DNA of 64,000 nucleotides from an uncultured Bacteroidales bacterium (GTDB lineage Bacteria; Bacteroidota; Bacteroidia; Bacteroidales; Paludibacteraceae), in assembly GCA_946614295.1 (NCBI GenBank), contig CAMOGT010000002.1, positions 1 through 64,000 on the forward strand, read 5' to 3'. Numbering within the stretch: position 1 is the stretch's first letter; every line of letters begins with the position of its first letter. Positions 15,480-24,106 of this stretch are shown piece by piece. Both the position numbers and the translations under genes were made by a program. The notes below the pieces were generated by a model. The model did not search any database. It worked only from the letters and a program-made list of their open reading frames with translations, and was not told where the DNA came from.

Positions 15480-16898
15480 ATGAAAAGTTTCAAAGATAGA
15501 ATATCAGAAGTATCTCGCGGCGGATGGATCCGCGCAGGTATTTGGAGCGCGCTTTACGTGGCGTTTGTTATATGGGTAGCCTGGGGCGACTGGAAGAGTT
15601 TGGGATGGCTCGTGTTGCTGCCGCTCATCATTGACATGTTCACCACCAAATATATCAACTATAGTTGGTGGCGGAAATATAAAGGCGAAGGGACGAATGG
15701 CGAAGGGACGAAAGGGAATGCGTTTCTTTATACGCTTTTCAGTTGGATAGACGCGATTGTGTTTGCGCTGGTGGCGGTGTATTTCATCAATCTGTATATC
15801 TTCCAGAACTACCAGATTCCTTCGTCGTCGCTGGAGAAAACGCTCCGCGTGGGTGATTTTCTGTACGTGAGCAAGATGGCTTACGGTGCGCGTGTGCCGC
15901 AGACGCCGTTGAGCATGCCGCTGGTGCAACACACGATGCCGAAATGGCTTGGCGGCGGTAAGAGTTATCTGGATTGGCCGCATTGGGAGTACAAGCGTCT
16001 CAAAGGCTGGACCAGTCCGCAGAAAGGCGATATTGTGGTGTTCAATTTTCCTGCCGGCGACACGGTGTGTCTGAACATGCAGAACCCCGATTACTACACG
16101 CTCAAGTACTACTACGGCGAGGCGCTTTTGAAGTCGCGCAAAGATGTGTTCGGGGAGATCGTGACGCGTCCGGTGGACAGGCGCGAGAACTATGTGAAGC
16201 GCTGCGTGGGCGAGCCGGGAGACAGTCTGAAAATCGTGGGCAATGTCGTTTATACGAAGTTGAGAGTTGAGAGTTTAGAGTTGAGAGTAGTTGGAGAGTT
16301 GAAAGAAGAAAGTTCAGACTGGATTCGTGAGCCGGAGAAGGAAGGACTGCAACTCAATTATCTGGTGCGGACGGACGGACATATCTTCACCGCCAAGTAT
16401 CTGGAGAAGATCGGAATCAGCATAGCCGACCGCGTGCAGATAGACCCGCAGACCTGGCACTTCCCGCTGACGGAGGAGATGAAAGCAGAGTTGGCAAAGA
16501 ACCCGCACGTGCTGGGCATCGAGGTAGAACCCGAGGAACGCGGCGGAGCCGTTTATCCGCTCGGGCACAACGACTGGACGCGGGACAACTACGGACCGAT
16601 CTATATTCCCCGCAAAGGCGACAAGATACTGATTACCGAGGAGAACTACTGGATCTATAAACGCATCGCAGACGCGTATGAGTTCCAGCCGATGCGCATT
16701 GGCGAGGAGTATGAGTTTAAGATGGACTACTACTGGATGCAGGGCGACAACCGGCATAACAGCGCGGACAGCCGTTACTGGGGTTTCGTGCCGGAGGACC
16801 ACATCGTCGGTCGGCCGGTGTTCATTTGGCTCTCGCTGGATAAAGACAAACACGGCATCCGCTGGGAGCGGCTCGGTCGCAAAGCAACAGGCAGATGA
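15480..16898 (+). CDS. lepB: Signal peptidase I
   Basis: 472 residues, the long Bacteroidota form with N-terminal membrane segments. The Ser block is IPSSSLEKTLRVGDF (around residues 116-130), the Lys block NYVKRCVGEPGDS (around 238), and the C-terminal box GDNRHNSADSRYWG (around 422). It removes signal peptides at the inner membrane. Two repeat segments (15680-15717, 16257-16313) insert KGEGTNGEGTKG in the N-terminal loop and a LRVESLELRVVGEL stretch between the catalytic blocks. The stop overlaps the WbqC-like gene by 4 bp. Confidence 0.93.
   Translation: MKSFKDRISEVSRGGWIRAGIWSALYVAFVIWVAWGDWKSLGWLVLLPLIIDMFTTKYINYSWWRKYKGEGTNGEGTKGNAFLYTLFSWIDAIVFALVAVYFINLYIFQNYQIPSSSLEKTLRVGDFLYVSKMAYGARVPQTPLSMPLVQHTMPKWLGGGKSYLDWPHWEYKRLKGWTSPQKGDIVVFNFPAGDTVCLNMQNPDYYTLKYYYGEALLKSRKDVFGEIVTRPVDRRENYVKRCVGEPGDSLKIVGNVVYTKLRVESLELRVVGELKEESSDWIREPEKEGLQLNYLVRTDGHIFTAKYLEKIGISIADRVQIDPQTWHFPLTEEMKAELAKNPHVLGIEVEPEERGGAVYPLGHNDWTRDNYGPIYIPRKGDKILITEENYWIYKRIADAYEFQPMRIGEEYEFKMDYYWMQGDNRHNSADSRYWGFVPEDHIVGRPVFIWLSLDKDKHGIRWERLGRKATGR
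15680..15717. repeat. In-frame repeat, GGCGAAGGGACGAA family
   Basis: Two copies of GGCGAAGGGACGAA plus partial units in lepB, related to the repeats at 276-314 and 2266-2297. Confidence 0.75.
16257..16313. repeat. In-frame period-7 repeat, GTTGAGA family
   Basis: Seven or so degenerate GTTGAGA/GTTTAGA units in lepB, between the catalytic Lys block and the C-terminal box. Same family as intergenic arrays at 25352-25475 and 56093-56128. Confidence 0.85.
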
Positions 16899-17419
16899 TC
16901 CTACCCACCGCATATTTGCCGCCCTTGTCGTACATGGAAGCGCTGATGAGCGAACCGGCGACGATCGAGCAGATGGAGACGTTCGAGAAACAGACCTTCC
17001 GTAACCGGGCACTCATCCGCGACGCCAAAGGCGAGTTGGTGCGACTGACCATACCGGTGAAGAAAGTGGAGCACAAACAACTGACGCGCGACATCGAGAT
17101 CAGTTACCAGACGCGGTGGCAGCACCAACACTGGATCACCCTCGTCAGCGCCTACCAACACACACCGTATTTCATGTACTTCGCGGACTACCTCAAGCCG
17201 TTCTACGAGCAGGAATACAAGTGGTTGCTGGACCTCAATGACGAACTGAACGCAACGCTGGTTTGCTTGCTGAACAGGCAAAGGCCGACCGATGTACGAT
17301 GTACGATGTACCATGTACAAAGGAGAACGGAGGATTGGAGCGGACAGATTTGGACAGACAAACATCCGTGGCAAACGGAGATAAGTATATTAGACAGATT
17401 ATTTGATGAAAGAGATTGA
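16895..17419 (+). CDS. WbqC family protein
   Basis: 174 residues, overlapping lepB by 4 bp (ATGA). The pattern TAYLPPLSYMEAL, FRNRALI, LTIPVKK and YQTRWQHQHW fits the WbqC-like family, found near glycan or LPS genes and next to lepB in other Bacteroidales; the biochemical role is not settled. A GATGTAC period-7 repeat (17291-17319) encodes RPTDVRCTMYHV. The gene overlaps the ilvE start by about 14 bp. Confidence 0.83.
   Translation: MILPTAYLPPLSYMEALMSEPATIEQMETFEKQTFRNRALIRDAKGELVRLTIPVKKVEHKQLTRDIEISYQTRWQHQHWITLVSAYQHTPYFMYFADYLKPFYEQEYKWLLDLNDELNATLVCLLNRQRPTDVRCTMYHVQRRTEDWSGQIWTDKHPWQTEISILDRLFDERD
17291..17319. repeat. In-frame period-7 repeat, GATGTAC family
   Basis: Four tandem units GATGTAC (last CATGTAC) in the WbqC-like gene; the only clear member of this family in the window. 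Confidence 0.85.
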
Positions 17420-18473
17420 TTGGAGTAAACTGAGTTTTCATTACACGGAGACGGACTATATTGTCCGCTCTGCCTGTAAAGACGGCGTGTGGGAAGAACC
17501 GTACGCCACGAAGGACAAGACCATCCAACTGCATGTCGCCTCTACGGGACTGCAGTACGGTCAACAAGCTTTCGAGGGATTGAAAGCCTTCCGGGGAGTG
17601 GACGGAAAAGTGCGTATTTTCCGGATGCGTGAGAACGCGAGACGCATGGCGAAAAGCGCAGAAGGGCTGATGATGACGCCTCCTCCCGAGGATATTTTCT
17701 GCCGGGCTATCGTGCTGGCACTGAAAAAGAACATAGACTATCTGCCTCCGTACGAGACAGGCGCGACGCTTTATTTCCGTCCGATCCTGATAGCCACCAC
17801 CCATGAGATTTCCGTGGCTCCGGGCAAGGACTGCGAACTGATCATCGTAGCCACTCCCATCGGCGCCTATTTTCCGGGGAAATTCCATTGCACGCCGTTC
17901 ATTGTGGAGCGCCACGTAGATCGCGCGGCACCGTTCGGCACAGGTACATGGAAAGTAGGCGGCAACTACGGAGCGTCCTTCCGCGCCACCGAAGCGGCAC
18001 ACGCCCAAGGCTACGACTGCATGTTCACCGACGCAAAGACCCATAAGTATATCGACGAGTGCAGCGCAGCGAATTTTATAGGCATCCGGCGGATTACAGA
18101 CCGCTCCGCTGACAGAGTACAGACCGCTTCGCTGACAGACCGATATACAATTGAGTACCTGACTCCGCGGAGCAGTGCTATTCTGCCGAGTATCACGAAC
18201 GACAGTCTGATTACGCTGGCAAAGGAAATGGGCATGAAAGTGACCAGGCGTCACATACGCGTCGAGGAGTTGGCTCAGATGGACGAAGCCGCAGCCTGCG
18301 GAACCGCCTGCGTCATTTCCCCTATTGGAAAAGTATATGACCCGGATAAAAACATCACTTATCATTTCGGCGACGAACCGGGACCGGTGCTGACGAAACT
18401 CTACCACGCGTTGAAGGATATTCAGTACGGGCGGGCGGAAGACAAGCATGGATGGTGCGAGGTAATTGACTAG
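17406..18473 (+). CDS. ilvE: Branched-chain amino acid aminotransferase
   Basis: 355 residues from the ATG at 17406 (a TTG at 17403 precedes it). Fold-type IV PLP enzyme: TGLQYGQQAFEGLKAFRG near residue 50, WKVGGNYGAS (catalytic Lys) near 183, DECSAANFIG near 217, and AAACGTACVISPI near 298. It transfers the amino group between glutamate and branched-chain keto acids. After NFIGI, where family members continue directly to YVTP-type sequence, about 16 extra residues are encoded by an inverted CTTACAGC-type repeat (18094-18142). Confidence 0.93.
   Translation: MKEIDWSKLSFHYTETDYIVRSACKDGVWEEPYATKDKTIQLHVASTGLQYGQQAFEGLKAFRGVDGKVRIFRMRENARRMAKSAEGLMMTPPPEDIFCRAIVLALKKNIDYLPPYETGATLYFRPILIATTHEISVAPGKDCELIIVATPIGAYFPGKFHCTPFIVERHVDRAAPFGTGTWKVGGNYGASFRATEAAHAQGYDCMFTDAKTHKYIDECSAANFIGIRRITDRSADRVQTASLTDRYTIEYLTPRSSAILPSITNDSLITLAKEMGMKVTRRHIRVEELAQMDEAAACGTACVISPIGKVYDPDKNITYHFGDEPGPVLTKLYHALKDIQYGRAEDKHGWCEVID
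18094..18142 (-). repeat. In-frame repeat in ilvE, CTTACAGC/AGCGGTC family (inverted)
   Basis: Two copies of CAGACCGCT(C/T)CGCTGACAG, 28 bp apart. Read on the minus strand the unit is GTCAGCG-AGCGGTCTG, the core shared with the DUF4861 and methyltransferase genes. Confidence 0.75.
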
Positions 18474-18506
18474 GATACTAGGAAACTAGGATACTAGGAA
18501 ACTAGA
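18474..18506. repeat. Intergenic 8-bp repeat ACTAGGAT/ACTAGGAA
   Basis: Four alternating units between ilvE and the peptide transporter gene. Confidence 0.8.
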
Positions 18507-18530
18507 AAAAATAACTAAAATCAATACATT

Positions 18531-20069
18531 ATGTTTAAGAATCAACCCAAAGGATTGTTCGCGTTGGCGCTTGCCAACACAGGCGAACGCTTCGGCTACT
18601 ACACGATGTTAGCCGTCTTTGCGCTATTCCTGCGCGCTAATTTCGGTTTGTCGGCTTCGGCTGCAGGCGCAATCTATTCCACATTCCTGGCGTTCGTGTA
18701 TTTTCTGCCACTGATCGGCGGTATCGTAGCTGATAAGATCGGTTATGGCAAATGCGTGACGATAGGTATCATCATTATGTTTTTAGGTTATGTGCTTCTG
18801 GCGCTGCCGATGGGCGGCGTGGAGAGCGGTAGTACAACCGTGGCGATGATCGGCATGATCGCCGCGCTGGTACTGATCTCGTTCGGTACAGGTCTGTTCA
18901 AAGGTAACCTGCAAGTGATGGTGGGTAACCTGTACGACGATCCGCAGTACGCCGACCGCCGCGATGCCGCTTTCTCGCTGTTCTACATGGCGATTAACAT
19001 CGGTGCCATGTTTGCTCCGACGGCGGCTGTGAAAATCATGGCATGGGCGCAAGAGAGCCTCGGCACTTCTGTGAACGACAGTTACCATTTCGCGTTCGCC
19101 GTAGCCTGCGCATCGCTGGTACTGAGTATCGCCATCTACTACGCTTGCCGGCCTTGGTTCAAGCACGTGGAGAACACCGCCAAACAGGCGGCTGCAAGTG
19201 GTCAGAAAGTAGAGGAGTTAACGCCGGAGCAGACCAAGAAACGTATCGTGGCGCTGTGCCTCGTGTTCGCCGTGGTGCTGTTCTTCTGGATGGCTTTCCA
19301 CCAGAACGGACTGACGCTGACCTATTTCGCCAATGAGTTCGTGAACCCTGTTGTGACAGGCGTTCAGACGATGGCGTTCGATATCTGGAACCTGGTACTG
19401 GTAGCAATCCTGGTGTACGCCCTCTTTGGTATTTTCGGCGAGGGTAGCAGCAAGGCGAAGATGATATGGAGTTGCACAGGCGTAGCGGTGATTGGCGCGC
19501 TGGCATACAAGTACCTCAACCACCCTGCGGAGTTGGGCATCTCCGCTCCTATCTTCCAGCAGTTCAACCCGTTCTACGTAGTAGCGCTGACGCCGGTGAG
19601 CATGGCCATCTTCGGCGCATTGGCAGCCAAAGGCAAAGAGCCTTCCGCACCGCGTAAGATCGCTTACGGAATGTTGGTTGCCGCAGCTGCATATGCCGTG
19701 ATGGCGTTCTGCTCCGTAGGTCTGCTCACTCCCGCCGAGCAGGAGCTGGCACGTGTGACAGGCGACGGTACGTTCGTGAATGCCAATGTGCTGATTCTGA
19801 CTTATCTGGTACTCACTTTCGGCGAGTTGCTGCTCAGCCCGATGGGTATATCGTTCGTAAGCAAAGTGGCTCCTCCGCAATACAAAGGAATGATGATGGG
19901 TGGCTGGTTCGTAGCTACCGCGCTGGGTAACTTCCTCGTTTCCGTAGGCGGTTTCCTCTGGGGTAGTCTGCCACTCTGGCTCGTTTGGAGCGTGTTCATC
20001 GGTGTGTGCCTCATCGCTGCCATCTTCATGTTCGCCATGATGGGCAAGCTGGAAGATGCTACGAAGTAA
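18531..20069 (+). CDS. Proton-dependent oligopeptide transporter (POT/PTR family)
   Basis: 512 residues, about 14 membrane segments. The POT signature is near the N-terminus (ERFGYYTMLAVFALF, where ERFGYY is the proton/peptide-coupling motif), and LFSLFYMAINIGAMFAP-type sequence (AFSLFYMAINIGAMF) is the second family motif. It imports di- and tripeptides with H+ across the inner membrane. A period-8 repeat separates it from ilvE. Confidence 0.9.
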   Translation: MFKNQPKGLFALALANTGERFGYYTMLAVFALFLRANFGLSASAAGAIYSTFLAFVYFLPLIGGIVADKIGYGKCVTIGIIIMFLGYVLLALPMGGVESGSTTVAMIGMIAALVLISFGTGLFKGNLQVMVGNLYDDPQYADRRDAAFSLFYMAINIGAMFAPTAAVKIMAWAQESLGTSVNDSYHFAFAVACASLVLSIAIYYACRPWFKHVENTAKQAAASGQKVEELTPEQTKKRIVALCLVFAVVLFFWMAFHQNGLTLTYFANEFVNPVVTGVQTMAFDIWNLVLVAILVYALFGIFGEGSSKAKMIWSCTGVAVIGALAYKYLNHPAELGISAPIFQQFNPFYVVALTPVSMAIFGALAAKGKEPSAPRKIAYGMLVAAAAYAVMAFCSVGLLTPAEQELARVTGDGTFVNANVLILTYLVLTFGELLLSPMGISFVSKVAPPQYKGMMMGGWFVATALGNFLVSVGGFLWGSLPLWLVWSVFIGVCLIAAIFMFAMMGKLEDATK

Positions 20070-20099
20070 TGGTTAATGAATAATGATTAATGAATATCT
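20068..20099. repeat. Period-7 repeat, AATGAAT/AATGATT family
   Basis: AATGGTT AATGAAT AATGATT AATGAAT immediately after the transporter stop. It creates an apparent upstream start (ATG 20083) for the next gene. Confidence 0.75.
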
Positions 20100-20100
20100 C

Positions 20101-20703
20101 ATGGAAGAGGTAATCAAATATTTTGAGTCTCTGGAGTCGCGCATAGCGGCTCAAGAGGCATTTCGTGAGTCTCTGGAGGCTCGTTTAGCCGCAGCGGAAG
20201 CGCGCTTGGCAGCTCAGGAAGAGCAGATTGCGGCGCTGCAGGCAGAGGTAACGGAATTGCAGAACAGACCGTTGCCCGAGCCGCAGGTGGTAGAGAAAGT
20301 AGTAGAGAAAATCGTAGAGAAACCGGTGGTAGTAGCCGCGCCTGTTGCAGAGCCCGAGCCGGTTGTAGAGGATACTCCGAAGGTTGAGGAGCCGGAGGTC
20401 ATCGCAGAGCCCGAGCCCGAACCTGAGCCTGCGCCCGTTGTAGAAGAGCAGGCATCGCCCAAGGCGGCAATCTACGGCAAAGCCGTTGATGACATCCGTC
20501 TGGCAATCTCGCTGGGCGACCGGTTCCTGTACCAGCGCGAGCTCTTCGGCCAGAACGCCGAACTGATGCAAAAGACGCTGACCGAACTGAATGCTCTCCA
20601 TTCGTTCGACGAGGCGATGGGTTATATCAGCCGCTTCGGATGGGACACCGAGAGTAACAGTTACCAGCAGTTTATCCTCACTCTGCACAGAAGGTTTGGG
20701 TAG
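20101..20703 (+). CDS. Coiled-coil, Pro/Glu-rich conserved protein
   Basis: 200 residues from the ATG at 20101 (MEEVIKYFESLE); the upstream ATG at 20083 lies inside a repeat. Residues 5-60 form a coiled coil (SRIAAQEAFRESLEARLAAA...), residues 65-125 are a Pro/Glu/Val-rich linker, and residues 130-200 form a conserved helical end (DDIRLAISLGDRFLYQRELF). The C-terminal pattern recurs in other Bacteroidota proteins of unknown role. No signal peptide, so cytoplasmic. Confidence 0.7.
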   Translation: MEEVIKYFESLESRIAAQEAFRESLEARLAAAEARLAAQEEQIAALQAEVTELQNRPLPEPQVVEKVVEKIVEKPVVVAAPVAEPEPVVEDTPKVEEPEVIAEPEPEPEPAPVVEEQASPKAAIYGKAVDDIRLAISLGDRFLYQRELFGQNAELMQKTLTELNALHSFDEAMGYISRFGWDTESNSYQQFILTLHRRFG

Positions 20704-20724
20704 TTGATAATTGATAGTTGACAG
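20700..20724. repeat. Intergenic period-7 repeat, AGTTGAT family
   Basis: AGTTGATAATTGATAGTTGACAGTT-type copies directly before the rsmI ATG. Confidence 0.75.
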
Positions 20725-20726
20725 TT

Positions 20727-21392
20727 ATGCTATATATCGTTCCTACACCGGTCGGCAATCTGCAGGACATGACGTTCCGCGCGATTGAGGTGCTGAAATC
20801 AGTTGATCTGATTTTAGCGGAAGACACGCGCACCAGCGGTATCCTGCTACAGCACTACGATATCCGCACGCCGCTCAAGAGCCATCATAAGTTCAACGAG
20901 CATGAGACCTCGGCGGACATCGTGGAGCGGCTGAAGGCGGGCGCGAACATCGCGCTCATCTCCGATGCCGGTACGCCGGCTATCAGCGACCCGGGGTTCT
21001 TCCTGGTGCGCGCTGCCGCGGAAGCAGACATTGATATCCAGTGCCTGCCCGGCGCAACAGCGTTCGTACCGGCGTTAGTGGACAGCGGACTGCCGAACAA
21101 CCATTTCTATTTCGAGGGTTTCCTGCCCCAGAAGAAAGGACGGCAGACGAGGTTGCAATACCTCGCGGCACTCGACGAGACCTTCATCGTCTATGAGTCG
21201 CCCTTCCGGCTGGTGAAGACCCTGGAGCAACTGGCGGCAGTATGCGGCGCGGAGCGCAAAGCCTCCGTCACCCGCGAGATCAGCAAGGTGCATGAGGAAA
21301 CGGTGCGCGGCACGCTCGACGAACTGATCAATCATTTTAAACAAACCCCGCCGAAAGGCGAAATAGTAATTTGCGTAGCAGGAAATGAGTGA
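20727..21392 (+). CDS. rsmI: 16S rRNA 2'-O-ribose C1402 methyltransferase
   Basis: 221 residues from the ATG at 20727. VPTPVGNLQDMTFRA, AEDTRTSGILLQHY, LISDAGTPAISDPGF and FVPALVDSGL are the standard RsmI blocks of the tetrapyrrole-methylase fold. It methylates C1402 of 16S rRNA. Its stop overlaps the flippase start by 8 bp. Confidence 0.95.
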   Translation: MLYIVPTPVGNLQDMTFRAIEVLKSVDLILAEDTRTSGILLQHYDIRTPLKSHHKFNEHETSADIVERLKAGANIALISDAGTPAISDPGFFLVRAAAEADIDIQCLPGATAFVPALVDSGLPNNHFYFEGFLPQKKGRQTRLQYLAALDETFIVYESPFRLVKTLEQLAAVCGAERKASVTREISKVHEETVRGTLDELINHFKQTPPKGEIVICVAGNE

Positions 21393-22833
21393 GATGAAAT
21401 CCTTGGCGAAGGACACCGCCATCTATGGGTTGAGTTCGATAATAGGCAAGTTCCTCAATTATCTGCTCGTGCCGCTGTACACGTACGTACTGGCGCGCAC
21501 GGATGATTATGGAATAGTGACCAATCTGTATGCCTGGACGGCACTCTTGCTGGTGATACTGACGTATGGCATGGAGACGGGTTTCTTCCGGTTCGCCAAC
21601 CGCGAGGGCTATGACCCCAAATCGGTGTACCGCACAGCCTACTTTACCCTCTTCTCCACCAGCGCCCTTTTTGCGCTGCTCGTAGTGCTCTTCCGCCAGC
21701 CTTTGGCATCCGTTTTAGGGTATGCGAACCACTCCGAGTTCGTAGCGATGATGTTCGTCACGGTGGCTATCGACGCGTTTGCCTCCATCCCCTTTGCGCA
21801 ACTCCGTAACCAGAAAAGACCTGTTCTCTTTGCGTCGCTGAAGCTCCTGTTCGTGGTGCTGAACATCGGTTTCAACCTCCTCTTCCTGGTGGTTCTGGGG
21901 CTGAACGATGTGTTCTATGTCTTCCTCTCCAACCTTCTGGCGACAACCATCCAGACTCTTTGTCTGCTGCCGATGACATTACCGAGAGGCGGACAATTTG
22001 ACCGTCCGGTGCTCGGAGAGATGCTGCGTTATTCGCTGCCGCTCCTGGTACTCGGCGTAGCCGGCATCATGAACCAGACGCTCGACCGCATCCTCTTCCC
22101 TTATCTCTACCCGGGCGAGGACGCACAGGCGCAGCTGGGTATCTACGGCGCGTGTTTCAAGGTAGCGATGGTGATGATGATGTTCACCCAGGCCTTCCGC
22201 TACGCCTACGAGCCGTTTGTCTTCTCCAAACATAAGGACCGCCACTCGGTAGAGGCGTACGCCGATGCGATGAAGTACTATATCATCTTCTCGTACCTCA
22301 TTCTGTTAGGCGTGATCTTCTATCTGGACATCTTCCGGTACATCGTCTCCAGCGCCTATTGGGAGGGGCTGAAGATTGTGCCGGTGGTGCTATGGACGTA
22401 TGTCTTCCAGGGCGTATATTTCAATCTCTCCTTCTGGTACAAACTGACCGACGAGACCAAATGGGGTGCCTACTTCTCGCTGATAGGATTGGTAATCACG
22501 CTGGTGCTGCAGATCGTGGGTGTACCGCGGATCGGTTACTGGGCGTCCTGCGGCAGCAGTCTCGTCTGCTACTTCGTGATCATGGTGCTCTCGTATGTCA
22601 TCGGCCAGAAGAAAGCACCCATCCCCTACGACCTGAAGAGTATAGGCGGCTATACACTGCTGACGCTTGTTCTGCTCGCGGTGTATTACGTTCTCCGGCT
22701 GCACACGTCACTCAACACCTGGGCGCTCATGGCAATCGGCACCGTATTGCTGATCATCTATCTGGCGGTTCTGACTCGTCGGGACTTCCCTTTATCACAA
22801 ATCGTAAATCGTAAATTGTCAAATCGTAAATAA
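21385..22833 (+). CDS. Polysaccharide (oligosaccharide) flippase, MOP superfamily
   Basis: 482 residues, about 12-14 membrane segments, with the N-terminal pattern LAKDTAIYGLSSIIGKFLNYLLVPLYT typical of Wzx-like/lipopolysaccharide flippases. It would move a lipid-linked glycan across the inner membrane. Start overlaps rsmI; an alternative ATG is at 21394. The last residues (SQIVNRKLSNRK) are encoded by an AAATCGT repeat (22797-22829). Confidence 0.87.
   Translation: MSEMKSLAKDTAIYGLSSIIGKFLNYLLVPLYTYVLARTDDYGIVTNLYAWTALLLVILTYGMETGFFRFANREGYDPKSVYRTAYFTLFSTSALFALLVVLFRQPLASVLGYANHSEFVAMMFVTVAIDAFASIPFAQLRNQKRPVLFASLKLLFVVLNIGFNLLFLVVLGLNDVFYVFLSNLLATTIQTLCLLPMTLPRGGQFDRPVLGEMLRYSLPLLVLGVAGIMNQTLDRILFPYLYPGEDAQAQLGIYGACFKVAMVMMMFTQAFRYAYEPFVFSKHKDRHSVEAYADAMKYYIIFSYLILLGVIFYLDIFRYIVSSAYWEGLKIVPVVLWTYVFQGVYFNLSFWYKLTDETKWGAYFSLIGLVITLVLQIVGVPRIGYWASCGSSLVCYFVIMVLSYVIGQKKAPIPYDLKSIGGYTLLTLVLLAVYYVLRLHTSLNTWALMAIGTVLLIIYLAVLTRRDFPLSQIVNRKLSNRK
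22797..22829. repeat. Period 7-8 repeat, AAATCGT family, at the flippase 3' end
   Basis: Four copies of AAATCGT/AAATTGTC make up the C-terminal codons and run into the spacer before ribE. Confidence 0.8.
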
Positions 22834-22837
22834 TCTT

Positions 22838-23467
22838 ATGTTTTCAGGAATTGTAGAAACCATGGCTCAGGTCGTCAAGATTGAGACCGAGCAAACGAAT
22901 AAACATTTCACTCTCCGTAACCCCTTCGGCGAGCCGCTGTCTATCGACCAGTCCATCGCCCATAACGGTGTCTGCCTCACGGTCGTAAAGATCGAGGGTG
23001 ACCTCTATACAGTGACCGCCATGCAGGAGACACTGCGTCTGACCAACCTCGACCTGCTGAAAGTAGGCGACTGGGTGAACGTGGAGCGCTCCATGCTGAT
23101 GGGCGGCCGTCTGGACGGACATATCGTACAGGGCCACGTGGACCAGAAAGCAACGTGTATCGACGCTCACGAGACGGACGGCAGTTGGTATTACCGGTTC
23201 GAGTACGACAGCACCCGCGAGATGGTGGAGCGCGGCTATTTCTGCGTGGACAAAGGTTCTGTCTCCATCAACGGCGTCAGCCTCACCGTCTGCGAACCCG
23301 ACATCAAAGGCGACAAAGGCTATGTCTCCGTTTGTATCATCCCATACACCGAGGAGAACACCAATTTCAAGTATATCCAGCCCGGTACGGTGGTGAATAT
23401 CGAGTTCGACATCCTCGGCAAATACATGGCGAGATACCTCTCGCAAATGAACCAAATGAGCAAATAG
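22838..23467 (+). CDS. ribE: Riboflavin synthase, alpha subunit
   Basis: 209 residues. Two lumazine-binding repeats: MFSGIVETMAQV... HNGVCLTVV (residues 1-90) and GHIVQGHVDQKATC... SINGVSLTVCEP (about 95-190). The enzyme dismutates two molecules of 6,7-dimethyl-8-ribityllumazine into riboflavin. The rib genes are not clustered in this window. Confidence 0.95.
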   Translation: MFSGIVETMAQVVKIETEQTNKHFTLRNPFGEPLSIDQSIAHNGVCLTVVKIEGDLYTVTAMQETLRLTNLDLLKVGDWVNVERSMLMGGRLDGHIVQGHVDQKATCIDAHETDGSWYYRFEYDSTREMVERGYFCVDKGSVSINGVSLTVCEPDIKGDKGYVSVCIIPYTEENTNFKYIQPGTVVNIEFDILGKYMARYLSQMNQMSK

Positions 23468-23489
23468 TAAATGATTAAATAGTAAATGA
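23467..23489. repeat. Intergenic repeat AATAGTAAATGATTA
   Basis: AATAGTAAATGATTAAATAGT-type double copy between ribE and the FKBP gene. Confidence 0.6.
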
Positions 23490-23493
23490 ATTT

Positions 23494-24078
23494 ATGGACA
23501 AAATCAGTTATGCATTAGGCCTTTCGATGGGCCAGAATTTAATGAGTAGCGGCGTGGAGAGCCTGAATTATCAGGACCTCGCAGCCGGTATCGAAGATGT
23601 ATTAACCCACCAACAGCCGAAGATCAGTTATCAGGAGGCGCAGCAGGTGCTCAACACTTTCTTCCAGGAGTTGGAAGCCAAGGTAGCCGGTGCTGCCAAG
23701 GCAGAGGGAGAGAAGTTCCTTGCCGAGAACGCCAAACGCGAGGGTGTCAAAGTGACCGCCTCCGGTCTCCAATACGAGATCTTGGAGCCCTCACTCGGAC
23801 AGAAACCGAAGGCTACCGACACCGTCCGCGTACACTACGAGGGCACCCTCATCGACGGTACGGTCTTCGACAGCAGTTACAAACGTGGCGAGTCGATCAC
23901 CTTCCCGCTCAACGGCGTCATCAAAGGTTGGACCGAAGGACTTCAGCTGATGTCGATCGGCTCCAAATACAAGTTCTTCATCCCCTACCAGTTAGCTTAC
24001 GGCGAGCGCGGCGCAGGCCAGTCCATCCCGCCTTACGCAGCTCTCATCTTCACCGTTGAACTCCTCGGCATTGAATAA
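23494..24078 (+). CDS. FKBP-type peptidyl-prolyl isomerase, no signal peptide
   Basis: 194 residues. An N-terminal FkpA-like helical part is followed by an FKBP domain (about residues 90-194): [61 protein letters not shown]. The absence of a signal peptide suggests cytoplasmic action. It is very similar at the C-terminus to the next protein, an FKBP lipoprotein, which points to a tandem duplication. Confidence 0.9.
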   Translation: MDKISYALGLSMGQNLMSSGVESLNYQDLAAGIEDVLTHQQPKISYQEAQQVLNTFFQELEAKVAGAAKAEGEKFLAENAKREGVKVTASGLQYEILEPSLGQKPKATDTVRVHYEGTLIDGTVFDSSYKRGESITFPLNGVIKGWTEGLQLMSIGSKYKFFIPYQLAYGERGAGQSIPPYAALIFTVELLGIE

Positions 24079-24106
24079 ACATAATATATTAAACATCCTA
24101 CAAACT

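Noticed and set aside
17235..18449. Long minus-strand frame opposite ilvE
   Set aside because: Shadow frame; ilvE is unambiguous.
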